From Pteria penguin (Eukaryota; Mollusca; Bivalvia; Pterioida; Pteriidae), in contig CM068590.1 of NCBI GenBank assembly GCA_035048485.1, forward strand, positions 13,748,494-13,812,493: a DNA stretch of 64,000 nt, in the 5' to 3' direction. This document shows positions 24,341-36,206 of this stretch, one piece after another. A program made the translations under genes and the position numbers. Every line of letters begins with the position of its first letter. Within the stretch, counting starts at the first letter, position 1. The notes under the pieces were generated by a model, which saw only the letters and a list, made by a program, of their open reading frames with translations, was not told the DNA's origin and did no database searches.

Positions 24341-25108
24341 CTTTGGCCACATATTTACTAGTAAAAATCCAGATTTTACACCAAAAATTTCTGAAGTAGT
24401 TTGGCTAATACACATGTGGGCCCCCTTTTCGGAAATCCTGGTTCCCCCATAGGAGGAATTTAGACCCAAGTCGCATGCTTACGTCCAACATTTCAGACTA
24501 ATGAATACTTTAAACGCTTTGTAACAGCTTTTACAGCAGGCACGCGGCGTACGCCCTTGACAAGTAATACATGTACGTGCGTGACTTCACACCGGCAAGA
24601 TGTGTTCATCCGCAAATCGTATATGCGCATGGCGGAAAATAGCTCAAGTATTTGCGAGCAGTTTGTTGAGATTTATACGTCTTCATTGGCCCGTGATCGA
24701 AAGGGACACACGATCTCCCCCCACCCCACCCCCTTTGGCCACATATTTACTAGTAAATATCCACATTTTGCACCAAAAATGTCTGAAGCAGTTTGGCTAC
24801 CGGTAATACACGTGGGCCCCCCTTTTTGGAAATCATGGTTCCACCATAGGAGGAATTTAGACCCAAGTCGCATGCTTACGTCCGACATTTCTGACTAATG
24901 AATACTTTTAACGCTTTGTAGCAGCGGTTACAGCAGGCACGCGGCCCTTGACAAGGAATACATGTACGTGCGTGACGTCACACGGGCAAGATGTGTTCAT
25001 TCGCAAATCGCATATGCGTATGGCGGAAGATAGCTCAAGTATTTGCGAGCAGTTTGTTTAGATTTGTACGTCTTCAATGGCCCGTGATCAAAAGGGACAC
25101 ACGATCGT
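24341..25108. repeat. 392-bp tandem duplication (two units)
   Basis: Unit 1 begins at 24341 and unit 2 at 24733, both with 'ctttggccacatatttacta'. Each passes through 'aggaggaatttagacccaag', 'tcgcatgcttacgtcc', 'cagcaggcacgcggc', 'acatgtacgtgcgtgac' and 'gggacacacgatc'. The units differ by scattered substitutions and small indels. A poly-C run precedes unit 1. No coding potential is consistent between units. Confidence 0.85.
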
Positions 25109-25112
25109 GGGC

Positions 25113-25308
25113 ACACATGTGTTATGTCTTTCAAATGAGACATTAAAAACCAAAGTCCAGTGCCACGGTAGGCGTGGAACGTAACAGGTCCCTCACTGCT
25201 TCATATGAGTCCGTTGCAAAGGTGTAAATTTCTCTGCAATGCATCATGCAGATGCCGTTACCATATACATGGAATAATCGTGGAGAGAACAATAATCAAT
25301 CAATCAAG
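25113..25308 (+). mobile_element. SINE, 5'-truncated (tRNA head missing)
   Basis: Same family as the full copy at 47505-47780. It keeps the body (a 'gagacattaaaaacca' and 'gtgccacggtaggcgtgg' region, 'tccctcactgcttcat', 'gtccgttgcaa') and the LINE-like 3' end with a 'caatcaatcaa' tail. Confidence 0.75.
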
Positions 25309-25755
25309 CTGTGGCTTGAGTTTTGATTTCCCTATTTTGTGGTGATCTGTATTGTCTTGAAAACAGTACACTCAGTTCTTTGATATGTAATTAATTTTAT
25401 GACATTTTGGTATTAATACATGAATTAAAGGTTCTCGATCCTTTGGGTGACGTCATATATGTTCCGTCAGAAGGATGGGAGGGGGAAATAAAACTTAGTT
25501 GATTTGTCTTCGTTAAAATAGTATATTTATTATAGTAATAATAAAATAATGTAAAACTATAGGTTTTAAACATATTTCTGCTGAATTATAAATTACCAAA
25601 TCATATAAGGTAATTAACATAATTTTGTTTGTCAAAATAAGAAGGCGGTGTTGTATTATTTTGCTTATTTTTAAATTTGGTTCGGTTATATATAGAAACA
25701 ATTTTGTTCAAACAAACATCTGATATTGAAGAATGGTTGCAAGTATAAAAGTATA
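25309..25755. other. Non-coding, AT-rich
   Basis: Nothing recognised. Confidence 0.5.
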
Positions 25756-26090
25756 AATTTTTGAACAATAAATGTAATAAATATAGAGCATATATACCTT
25801 TTAATTTTGTGCACCATATGCGCATTTCGACAAGTTATGTCTCTTCAGTGATGCTATTGGCCGAATGATTGGAATTCTCAAAATATGTAAAAATATGAAG
25901 AGCAGTGGTGAAGCCAAAATGACCGAAAAGTGAACCAAAGAATATATCTAAGGACAGAGCTATGCATGAGGGAGATACTTCTTAGTTTTAAAGTGATTTA
26001 CTTAATTTGATGACTGAAAATTTGAAGTATATATTTCATGTCAGTACAAAAACACTGAAAGCTAGACTAATGATGCCCTCGTGTAATGAT
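25756..26090. repeat. Copy C of the lectin intron-1 segment
   Basis: Best match to copy B at 19545-19765, with an extra 'atagagcatatataccttttaat' start shared with copy A at 8880. The lectin signal-peptide exon that should follow by analogy with copy B was not found; only a short match ('cacgaaat') resumes near 26176. Confidence 0.6.
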
Positions 26091-27516
26091 GTAACTCATC
26101 TCTAAACGAGTTGCCCTCTCTCTGTTTTTACAATTTAAAAGGGGGGTGGGGTGGTTATAGTATTAAAATATTACTTAGCACGAAATCTAACCTGGATACA
26201 TACATATATCTTTTGTGTATGAAGTACCTATGGTTTTGTAGAAAAAAAAAATAAATCAAGAAAATGAGATTTGCACATATTTTTACATTACAGCACTCTA
26301 GATATCACATTTTGATGCAATTGTACGGGGAATGATTTTAGCAACCAGTCATGCAAGACAGTCCTTTCTTTCATTGCATATATAAGGGATTCTAAAAAGT
26401 GATAGTGAACCATGAAGGAAAGATATTATACTGCAAATAAAAAGTGTTTATAATCAATTAAGAATTGGCCATGAAATATAAACTGACAGACTATATGTTT
26501 GACTCAGAAATTATGAAAATATGAACTAAGCATGTTAAGACTCCATCACGTTTGATTTCTTCCTCAAACGAAAACAAATGTGGGTAAGTAATGTTTTAAC
26601 ACCACCAATATATTTGTGTCTTATATGTTACACAAATAAAAAAAGAGTTTTTAAAAAGCACGTATTTTTCACAAGTATTTTCTTAGGGATGGATAACCCT
26701 TAAAATGCTTGAATACATAGTTTCGTATTTCTGTCAGTATGTAAATCATTACTATTGTGGTATGAAGGTCAGTTTAAGTTGCAACAGTTACTACAAAATC
26801 GGTAAAGTTATACCAACAATCTTCAAATTAGCTACAATGTATCTATTGTTCGTATTGTTGTTGTCACAGGCTCGTAAGAACCTTCTGAGAGACGAACTTC
26901 GTCTGTGTACTTTTTATGAAGGGTAACAGGGAAGGAATAATTGTCCTAAAACCAAATTCATGAAGCAAAAAATTGCAATTATTTGCCAGTATGCAATGTA
27001 CATGTACCATTGCAGGTCAATATATATAAATTTTGTCGAATTAATTTCGAAATAATGTTTGAAATACTTGTCTTGATTATATTTTTGTCTTATTCTGTCA
27101 TTTTGTTTTTTATTCAGGGCAATGCCCTACTGGAATTGATTTTGTTTTAAATTAGCAAATTACAAAACAATACAATATATACTATAATTATTTGTAGTGA
27201 TGGTGGCCATTTTCTTTCGGTTATGTATATTTTCGGTAATTTGTAAGAAATGTGCTCAGTATTCAGTTTAAGGAATTCAGGTTTGAAACTTATTATTTAA
27301 AGAGACCAAATTATATAAAGAACCTCTAAGATATTATAGTCTCCCCGTAAAACGAAAGGGAACTTAAGATTTCCACTTCGTCTGTCTGTTTGGCTGTCTA
27401 GGAGATTGTTAAGCGCAATCCTCTACATATAGTGCTCATACTTTTGGTAGCGCCTCCACCTCTTTCCATATGACTTTTCTGCCGACGGGTCTGTAAAATG
27501 CAATTGTCAATAAGAA
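26091..27516. other. Non-coding, AT-rich
   Basis: No exon, RNA or element recognised. Confidence 0.5.
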
Positions 27517-28445
27517 AGAGAGTGTGTGTAAGTATGTGTGAGAGAGAGAGTGTGTGTGCGTGTGTGGGAGAGTGTGTATATGTGTGAGAGAAAGAGAGTG
27601 TGTATATGTGTGAGAGAAAGAGAGTGTGTGTATGTGTGAGAGAGAGGGTGTGTGTATGTGTGTGTGAGAGAGAGAGTGGGTGTATGTGTGAGAGAGAGAG
27701 GATATGTGTGTATGTGTGAGAGATAGTGTGTGTGTATGTGTGTGTGAGAGAGAGTGTGTGTATGTGTGAGAGAGAGTGTGTATGTGTGTGAGAGAGAGTG
27801 TGTGTGTGTGTGTGTATGTGTGTGAGAGAGGATGTGTGTATGTGTGAGAGAGAGAAGGTGTGTGTATGTCTGAGAGAGAGAGAGAGAGAGGGTGTGTGTA
27901 TGAGAGAGAGAGTGTGTGTGTGTGTATGTCTGAGAGAGAGAGAGAGGGTGTGTGTATATGAGAGAGAGAGAGGGTGTGTGTATGTGTGAGATAGAGAGGG
28001 TGTGTGTATGTGTGAGATAGAGAAGGTGTGTGTATGTGTGAGATAGAGAAGGTGTGTGTATGTGTGAGAGAGAGGGTGTGTGTATGTGTAAGGGAGAGCG
28101 AGAAGGTGTGTGTATGTGTGAGATAGAGAGAGTGTGTGTTTGTGTGATAAAGAGAAGGTGTATGTATGTCTGAGAGAGAGGGTGTGTGTGTATGTCTGAG
28201 AGAGAGAAAATGTGTGTATGTGTGTGAGAGAGAGTGTGTGTGTGTGTGTGTGAGAAAGAGAGGGTATGTGTGTAAGAGAGATAGAGAGAGAGGGTGTGTG
28301 TTTGTGAGAGAGAGTGTGTGTTTGTGTGTGTATGTGTGAGAGAGAGAGAGATGTGTGAGAGAGAGAAAGTGTGTGAGAGAGTTTGTGGGTGAGAGAGAGA
28401 GGGTATGTGCGTGTGTGTGCGAGAAAGAGAAAATGTGTGTGTGTC

Positions 28446-28478
<33 letters not shown>

Positions 28479-28482
28479 AAGA
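27517..28482. repeat. Compound (TG)n/(GA)n/(TATG)n microsatellite, ~970 bp
   Basis: A purine/G-T-rich strand made of alternating blocks such as gtgtgtgtatgtgtgagagagagag with many small variants. Stop codons are rare on the minus strand, giving open frames of more than 300 codons that read only Ser, Leu, His and Thr; these are not genes. Confidence 0.95.
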
Positions 28483-29086
28483 ACTGCAAAATGCCGATCC
28501 ACTCGCAGATCTTTCTACTTGCCCTAGTATGAATTTCTATCCCAAACTTTGTTCAAGCAGAGGACTGAAAATAAGCTCGAATGTAAACCTCTAACTGACT
28601 ACAATACAGATGTTCATTAAAGGAACTTACTCACAACACATTATTATAAAATTCAATAAAAATATTTCTCTCGAATGCGTTATAGGCACAACTCAAAAAG
28701 AACAGAGAAAATTTCTGTTCATTGCGACATTTGTTTAGATAATGGCTTTGTACAAGGACGAGAATTTAAACCTCGAGTCACAAAAGCATTTTTGAGTTTT
28801 AATTGTCATACCATACCCACGAAAATCTGAAGTGTCAATACCGTTATTAATTTGGGAATGGAGTATTTATTCTGTATGTTTGAATGAGACATTTCTCGAT
28901 TTGTAGCAGTAAATTTAACCAATTAGTTCTTAAAAATTCACTCGGGTAGGTAATATATGTGGGCATTATGGTATACATTGTATATGTCTTTAACAAGAGA
29001 AGTGTGAGAAGCAGGCAGGGAGGATCTTAACAAAAGTTTTAATACACACTAATATACTTACCTGCATAATCAGGAACGTGTTGCAC

Positions 29087-29088
<2 letters not shown>
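28483..29088. other. Non-coding
   Basis: No gene or element recognised. Confidence 0.5.
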
Positions 29089-29164
<76 letters not shown>

Positions 29165-29216
29165 GTCCGTCCGTCCGTCCGTCCGTCCGTTCATCCATCC
29201 ATCCATCCATCCATCC

Positions 29217-29281
<65 letters not shown>

Positions 29282-29302
29282 CGTCTATCCGTCCGTCCGT
29301 CC
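29089..29302. repeat. (ATCT)n / (GTCC)n / (ATCC)n tetranucleotide array
   Basis: ATCT repeats, then GTCC, then ATCC, then ATCT again and a short GTCC run. The two ATCT blocks are about 70 bases each. Confidence 0.95.
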
Positions 29303-30198
29303 ATTAATCCATATATGTATCTAGATATATATCCTGGGCAGATCTAACAAATTTACTGAGTCAAAAAGGAGGTGGAGGGATGGAATGTTTAGCTAAATTC
29401 TCTGAATGGCCGATCCATACTGAAGAAGATGAGTGGAGCATTTTAATAATCGCAGTCTTGGAGAGTTTTTTTCAACAATGGGGATCTCGGGAAAAAAATC
29501 AAACAAAAAGAAACAACTGAAATTACACATGTTGAGCACATGAATTTAATCCACATCCCCTCTACTTTTTCTCAGGGGGGTGGGGACTGACTTTAAAAGT
29601 AATGACATAAATGTTTTAAGGTCCATTCTTGCCAGAGACAATAAATGATATGGGTCCCCCTTTTTAATTTGCTTTAAACACTTCTTGGTGAAAGCTGACA
29701 AAGATTTGCATAGTGCAATGCACTGTATCCTGTATTCAGTCATATCGCACACATAAGGGAAAACATACATGTACTTGCTAATGGCTAGATAGCTGTATTG
29801 AATTTTCCATAAACATGATAAATAACTTTAATCTCTGTCATTCAAGACAGACAACCTGTTTTAAATACAGCATTTAAATCCATAAAACCGTACGATTTAC
29901 GATCGACCCACGTAATCTATTCTATTCTCATTCTATCCCCGATAGCAAGAATGTCTACATGAAAAATGAAAGTGTTGGGAAACGCTGTTCCCAATACCCT
30001 CATTTTCATGTTTATATACATGTATATGGTAAAATTGCAGAATGAGATAGAATGCAACATGTAGAATGTATTTTTATTATGAATGAGACACAGTGAAGAT
30101 AAATAGTAATAATTAATTAAGTCAGTCCCCCCCAAAAAAAACCCCAATTTTTTTTCCTGTTTGATAAGCAGGTTTTCTTTCTTTCGGTCTATCTTTCT
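29303..30198. other. Non-coding
   Basis: No gene recognised. A short stretch near 29940-30010 holds imperfect inverted pieces (tgttgggaa ... ttcccaata). Confidence 0.45.

Positions 30199-30258
<60 letters not shown>
30199..30258. repeat. (ATCT)n microsatellite
   Basis: About 15 uninterrupted units. Confidence 0.95.
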
Positions 30259-30317
30259 TCAAAATTTGTGTTAATTTACATCGGTAAATATGTTTATCTA
30301 TTTCTTTTTACTTCTAT

Positions 30318-30397
30318 CAATCATCATCATCATCATCATCATCATTAATTTCTTTTTAGCAATCATTATCATCATCATCATTATCATCATCATCATT

Positions 30398-30448
<51 letters not shown>

Positions 30449-30470
30449 TTCACCATCAACATCATCATCT
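30318..30470. repeat. (ATC)n microsatellite
   Basis: ATC repeats with an interruption at about 30345-30365. Poly-Ile and poly-Met open frames here are repeat artefacts. Confidence 0.95.
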
Positions 30471-30607
30471 GATAGCGATGGGTTAAGTATAATGTATTAG
30501 TTTTAATGATGATCATCAAACAGGAAAATTAACGTTTTTGATGAATATTCATTTATTCATTGATAAATACCCTAATAAAACCCATAAATACCTCCTCCTT
30601 TAAACTG

Positions 30608-30610
<3 letters not shown>

Positions 30611-30702
<92 letters not shown>
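30611..30702. repeat. (AT)n microsatellite
   Basis: About 45 uninterrupted AT units. Confidence 0.97.
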
Positions 30703-30705
<3 letters not shown>

Positions 30706-31399
30706 TACAATGTAACACGCACATAGGTAAATATACAGGTAGGTAACTCCCGAATGCTGAATTCCCATACTGCTGCAAGTCTTTGAAGTGTCGCGGCATT
30801 TTCATTGTCTCTTATAAGTATTATTTCGTCTCGACTTTTTGTTTGTTTGATACAAATTGACGATACGGTCAATTTGTACCTATTCTTCATCACTGTAAAT
30901 AAACCCGAGCGATTTTATCGATCCATCTCTCAAAGCTGACAATGAGTCCAGTTTCAATACACATTCAGGTCGTTCATAATAGGGTCTACCCCCTTAATTT
31001 CTGTAAACTAAAGTCACTTAAGATAATACGTGGTCTTTGTGTTATCTTTTTCAACAGCAAAATCTTCAAAGTTTAAACTGGCTACAGCAAAACACTCTGA
31101 ATTGAAGTGTCGATTTAAACGAAAAAGATCAATGCGTCGAAGAAGCGGAAAATGTATTTATTGATAGATTTAAAATTTCTACCTTGGGTTAACGTTCAAG
31201 TGTTTTGTGTTTCGTTTCGCATTCCGACTGGGATACTATGAAGGCATGTCGTAAGAATTATTCACAGTTTTATTGCGGTAAGGATTAAGTGAAAATGTGA
31301 ACGTGTTGGGTAATTTTGAATTTTGAAGTAGCATAAGATCGCATAATTTCCGATTTGGTTATTAATAGGAAGACCAGTCTGGAATCTTTAGAATATAGA
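30703..31399. other. Upstream region of the death-domain gene
   Basis: Presumed promoter and 5'UTR. No TATA box or other site could be assigned with confidence. An in-frame TAA at 31334-31336 precedes the chosen ATG at 31400. Confidence 0.4.
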
Positions 31400-34300
31400 A
31401 TGGAGAAACCCGGATATTTACGGCATAAAGCCGGACCGGTTTCCTTAGAAGCAGAACGACAACGAGCTATGAAGATTGTTCATCGTATTGAAACGGATAC
31501 GGAAAAATTTAATCGAAATTGGTTGATGGATGCTACGGATGATTTTGTCGACGAGTGGTTGAGTTTTATTGAGTTTGCTAAAACTCAAGCTTCTATGAAA
31601 AAATGCAGTACATACGAGGCGTTCGGAGAAGAATTGAAAAGGATGAAAACACATGTGGCGATGACTGAAAAACGAAAAGACATAGAACAGATGGAAAGGG
31701 TTGTTGGTCGTGCGAAATTATTCGACGATATTGCTGGCCGTGCAGATAGCAAACTTCGGAAAGTTTTGGATTCACATATAGCGAAGTTTTGTCTAAGCTT
31801 TGCATATGAAGCAAATAACCAAGACCTGACGTCTGTTATAGAATATGAAAATAACATAAATGAATGGACAGAAAATGTCAGATGTAGACTTGATCGTCTG
31901 CGAATTGTAATGGCGGATTTAGAAGAACAGGAAGGTGGTAATATCGAAATCTACATCCGGAATTATGGGAAAGTTTTACACTACATGGGGTTAGTTCTTG
32001 AAATAATTCCTCAAATTTGCAATACTTTTAAAGACTGGGTAATTGCAGATGAAATATACATTAAAAAGGTACAGTCTGAAATGGAAACGTATCAGTATAG
32101 AAAGAATGAACTTGTCGAAATTGTTCGCAGACGGCAAAATCGAAAGCCTGAAATTAGATCTAAAATTATCAGAGCCGGATTTGAGTCAAAAAGAATAAAC
32201 GAACATATGCACTGGACGATTTCTGAAAGACGGCAATGTAGAAAACGAGAACTTTCTTACCAAGATGAGATTGATATTTTAGAGGAAGATATTGAAGAGA
32301 AACAACATGAGTACGAAAAGTTTTCGGACGAATTGAGTTCGAAGAAAAAGCTCTCAGATAAGGAACAGAATTCACTGGTCACCAAAATGGACTTGTATGC
32401 GCATGATATAGTGGAAATGAAACAGAGATTAAAGAAAATGAAGAATAAACTCAATAAAATGAAAATAAACCGTTATGACGTCCAGAAAGATTTATACAAA
32501 ACGAAACGAGTGTTCGAAAAGAGTGTAAAAGGTGTTAAACGAATTAAAACTCGTGCTAAAGTGGAAGAAACTACCACTGAAAAGATAATTCAAGAAATCA
32601 AAATTCTTACTAGCAAAATAAATGCATTGAATAGAATTGTAAAGCTAAAATCTAATCCCATGACGGTGAAGAGAATCCATTACGAGGGGTATTTACCGGG
32701 ACGTAATAGTGATCTTTCAGGTGAGTATATCCATATATTTAGATAAAACATCGGTGTCCGAAACAAAATGATTTTCAATAAGTAACAAGGAATTCTCAAT
32801 ACCCCCATTGTCTCGTTACTTATTTAATTTGTACTTCCCTACGGAGAATTTCTTATCAAAATAACTTTCAGAATACAAACGCTTTTTTGAAATCTATCAA
32901 TTTAATAAGTTTAAGTGATTCTCCTCTTTTTATCATGCTTCCCTTACCCGTAGGATTTTTTCTACTTATTTAACTTTTACCACTTTATAATGTCCTGCTC
33001 GAAAGAACGCAAACACTTCCATACATTAATTCAAGAAGAAGGGCAAAGGGGTGGGTTTTTTGGCCACAGTATGAAAAACGTAATTAATTCCACAATGACA
33101 TAAGTTCTTTAAAAATTATTATTATATAATAGCTTTTATACCCTCCATCAAAGTTTTCATTATTCAAACTGAAATATTTTACTGAACAGGAATGTGTCCG
33201 TAAATATTTGGGTCGGAAAGTTCAACACCTGCTTGCTCCATAAGGAATTTTATCACTTGAGGTCAACATTGCTGACATGAACCCCCTTTCCTCGCAATGC
33301 TTTAGATGACAGGCTTATCACGTACCTAAAGTCAGCACTTGTGAAATACTAAAGTAAATAAAAGCTATTTGTGTTTATTCGATTATATTTTGCACAAGGA
33401 TGAACATTTGTAAAGGGGTATATCAGTTGATGGCACGTTGATGGAGCTTATCGGTCAATATTATCTGTTTGTCGGTCAATATTATCTCTGTCTGTCAACA
33501 TTGAATTATTCCCCGGGATGTATTACTGATAGTGTTTGATATCGGTCGTTAACGATCTACTATATTGTGAAATAAAGAAATAAAATTGCAAATGAAGTCG
33601 GCGGTGTGCATTGTTCAGAATGTCATAATTCAAACATACTTTGGAATATGTTTGTATAACAAGAAATATTATTTGCTAGCAATATGCATATATATATAGT
33701 TAGTTAGATATCGAGTTTTTTTTTAAAGTTCAGTTCAAACAAGTGAATGCTTTACAGTGAAGTATGTATTTTTGTTATTGACCACGTCAACTGCTATTTT
33801 ATTTATTCCTGGCGAAAAACTCAATTGTTCCCTTTTAATCGACGTTATAAAACCGAACACAATTTTAATATCGATAGATCTGCTTAAAATACAGCTTGTA
33901 GTGAAACATCATCATTTGTTTCTCACTATTAATTCTCTATGTAAAATCAACCTGTACTGAGCGACCACCTGCCTTACGAGACCTCAATCCTCCCGGCCCG
34001 GGCACCTGGTCTCCCCTCTAAATTTCAGGGGTCCGTAAATGTCCACTGTGGTACATTGTTGTTAGTGCCATAGTCATGTGAATCCATTTACTTTCGTGTT
34101 TTACATCACTTTTAATTCTTTATGCAAAATCAACCTGTAACAAGCGACTATCTGCCTTAAGAAACCGCATTAACAACTTCCGTTTGATAGTCTCTTTCAA
34201 CAATTTGACTTACACATTTTTGTTCACTCAATGGATACAGTACATCTCCGTCTGCTCAAAATTAATTAAATACAATAGGCACTCGCCAGATTAAGTTATA

Positions 34301-35019
34301 AAACAAGAAACCGTCAAAGACGGTATGACCGGATTGCAAATGCTAAACGCAAAATGTTGACAACAGACGGACGGACCAGTTTTGCCAGTTTATAGACCAG
34401 AATTGCTTTGCATTAACATTAACAATACATGTATGCAAGTGGTCACCCTAAAGGCAAAAAACAGCGTGTTTTCACTGAAGCGTAAAGTCAGATTCAAGGT
34501 CACTAAATTTTTGTATTGGTTGGATAGAACATTCAAGTATCTACAAACTTACCAACTTTGACATAAGTACCATTTAGGGTATGAAAGAAACCAAGCTAAA
34601 AGCAAATACTAAACGCAAAATGTTGACGCCGTGCGGCCATACGGACGGACAGACGGTTTTTGACAATTCATAGACCGGAATTGCTTTGCAATCCGGTCAA
34701 TAAGCCTTGCTGAATAAAATAATTAAAATCTTTATGAAAGTTAGACTGGAGTTACTTGCTCTTATGAATGTCTGTATCAAAATACTCATATATAAATGAA
34801 TTAACTTTGAGACGAACCCTTTATATCAAGAATGATCTCAATGCATTATATCCAATCGCCTTACCCATTGAACATATTCAATTCACTTTATTTTCAAATG
34901 ACAATACAGCATATAGAAAATACAATTAAAACATATAGTATGTACAATATATACAATAAGCATAACAATCATACTCAAACATATATACAATTACCATAAC
35001 AAACATACCCAACCCCCCT

Positions 35020-35073
<54 letters not shown>

Positions 35074-36164
35074 ACACACACACACACACATGTAAACACA
35101 TCTATTCACAAACGAATATAGTTATATACAATGTAAAGATATGATTTGAAAGAGTGGAAAGTGAGTAGAGGAGTAACATTACGAACTAAGTTACAGGCCG
35201 GCTCAGCTTTCCTCTGTCGTGCTTCTATGGCAGAGTTTTCAACCTATTCGGTGTTTTGGGTTGGTTTCTTTTTCTTTTTTGGTTTATTTTTTCTTAAAGT
35301 TTTTATTTTTATTTTAATTTGTTTCGTTTGTTTGTTTGGTAGGAATTTTATTTATTTATTTATTTATTTTTTATTCATTTATTTATTCATTTTTTTTTTT
35401 TTTTTTGGTTCCTGTAAATCATGAACAAATTGCACTAAAAGACTCCCGTACAAATGCATATCAAATGCTCTAACCCTAAAAAACGAATATAAAAATTACG
35501 CAGGTACATTTAACTGTTACTCAAAATCCAGTTGTATCAAAAGAATGACTAACGATGAAAGATTTATTGAATTTTAGAGTTCCAATGTGTTTGGGATTAG
35601 TGAGAAAAATATGGTTTGTAAGAAACTGCGCGCTTTCGTGATCCAATTAAGGGGTTGACATATCTTTTCTTTTCATGTATTTAAAGACGGAAGGCATGGA
35701 TATATGTGAATGCATACACGCTATTTGAATATAATGAATAACTCAATAACCAAAATGATCGATACATTAATTTTCAGCGACGGAAGATCAATGTCACTTT
35801 ATCATGTATGGCTCAATAGTACCTTGCAATTTTCAGTTGACAGAGAACATAAACACACACCCCTTTCCAAAAGAAAAAAGGGAGGCGTTGGGGAGGGGGG
35901 GGGGGTTTAAGGTGGATATACCAAACACAAGAGGACCTCGAGACGTAAGTTTATAGCTTGGAGAAATATGGATCATTTAATGTATTACAGAGGAGGAAGG
36001 CTATTCACCTCTTTAATTTAATTTAAACATATTTTACTTCCATAAACCGAAATGGGACAAGGCAAAAGTCATACGTTATTTTAGCAATGGCATAAATTGC
36101 AGAAGAAACTCGCATAAAGAAAATATCTGACTATAACATTTGAATATACATGTGATATAAAATT

Positions 36165-36206
<42 letters not shown>

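Noticed and set aside
27398..28502. Minus-strand open frames of 363 and 331 codons
   Set aside because: They consist almost only of Ser, Leu, His and Thr from the TG/GA microsatellite and are open in more than one frame.
29078..29347. Regular tetranucleotide array considered as a CRISPR or satellite
   Set aside because: No spacers; simple ATCT/GTCC microsatellite in eukaryotic DNA.
30290..30519. Poly-Ile and poly-Met open frames
   Set aside because: They are direct translations of the (ATC)n repeat.
30553..30805. Tyr-Ile repeat open frames
   Set aside because: Translation of the (AT)n run.
35146..35424. 92-codon open frame rich in Phe
   Set aside because: Comes from T-rich low-complexity DNA inside an intron of the death-domain gene.
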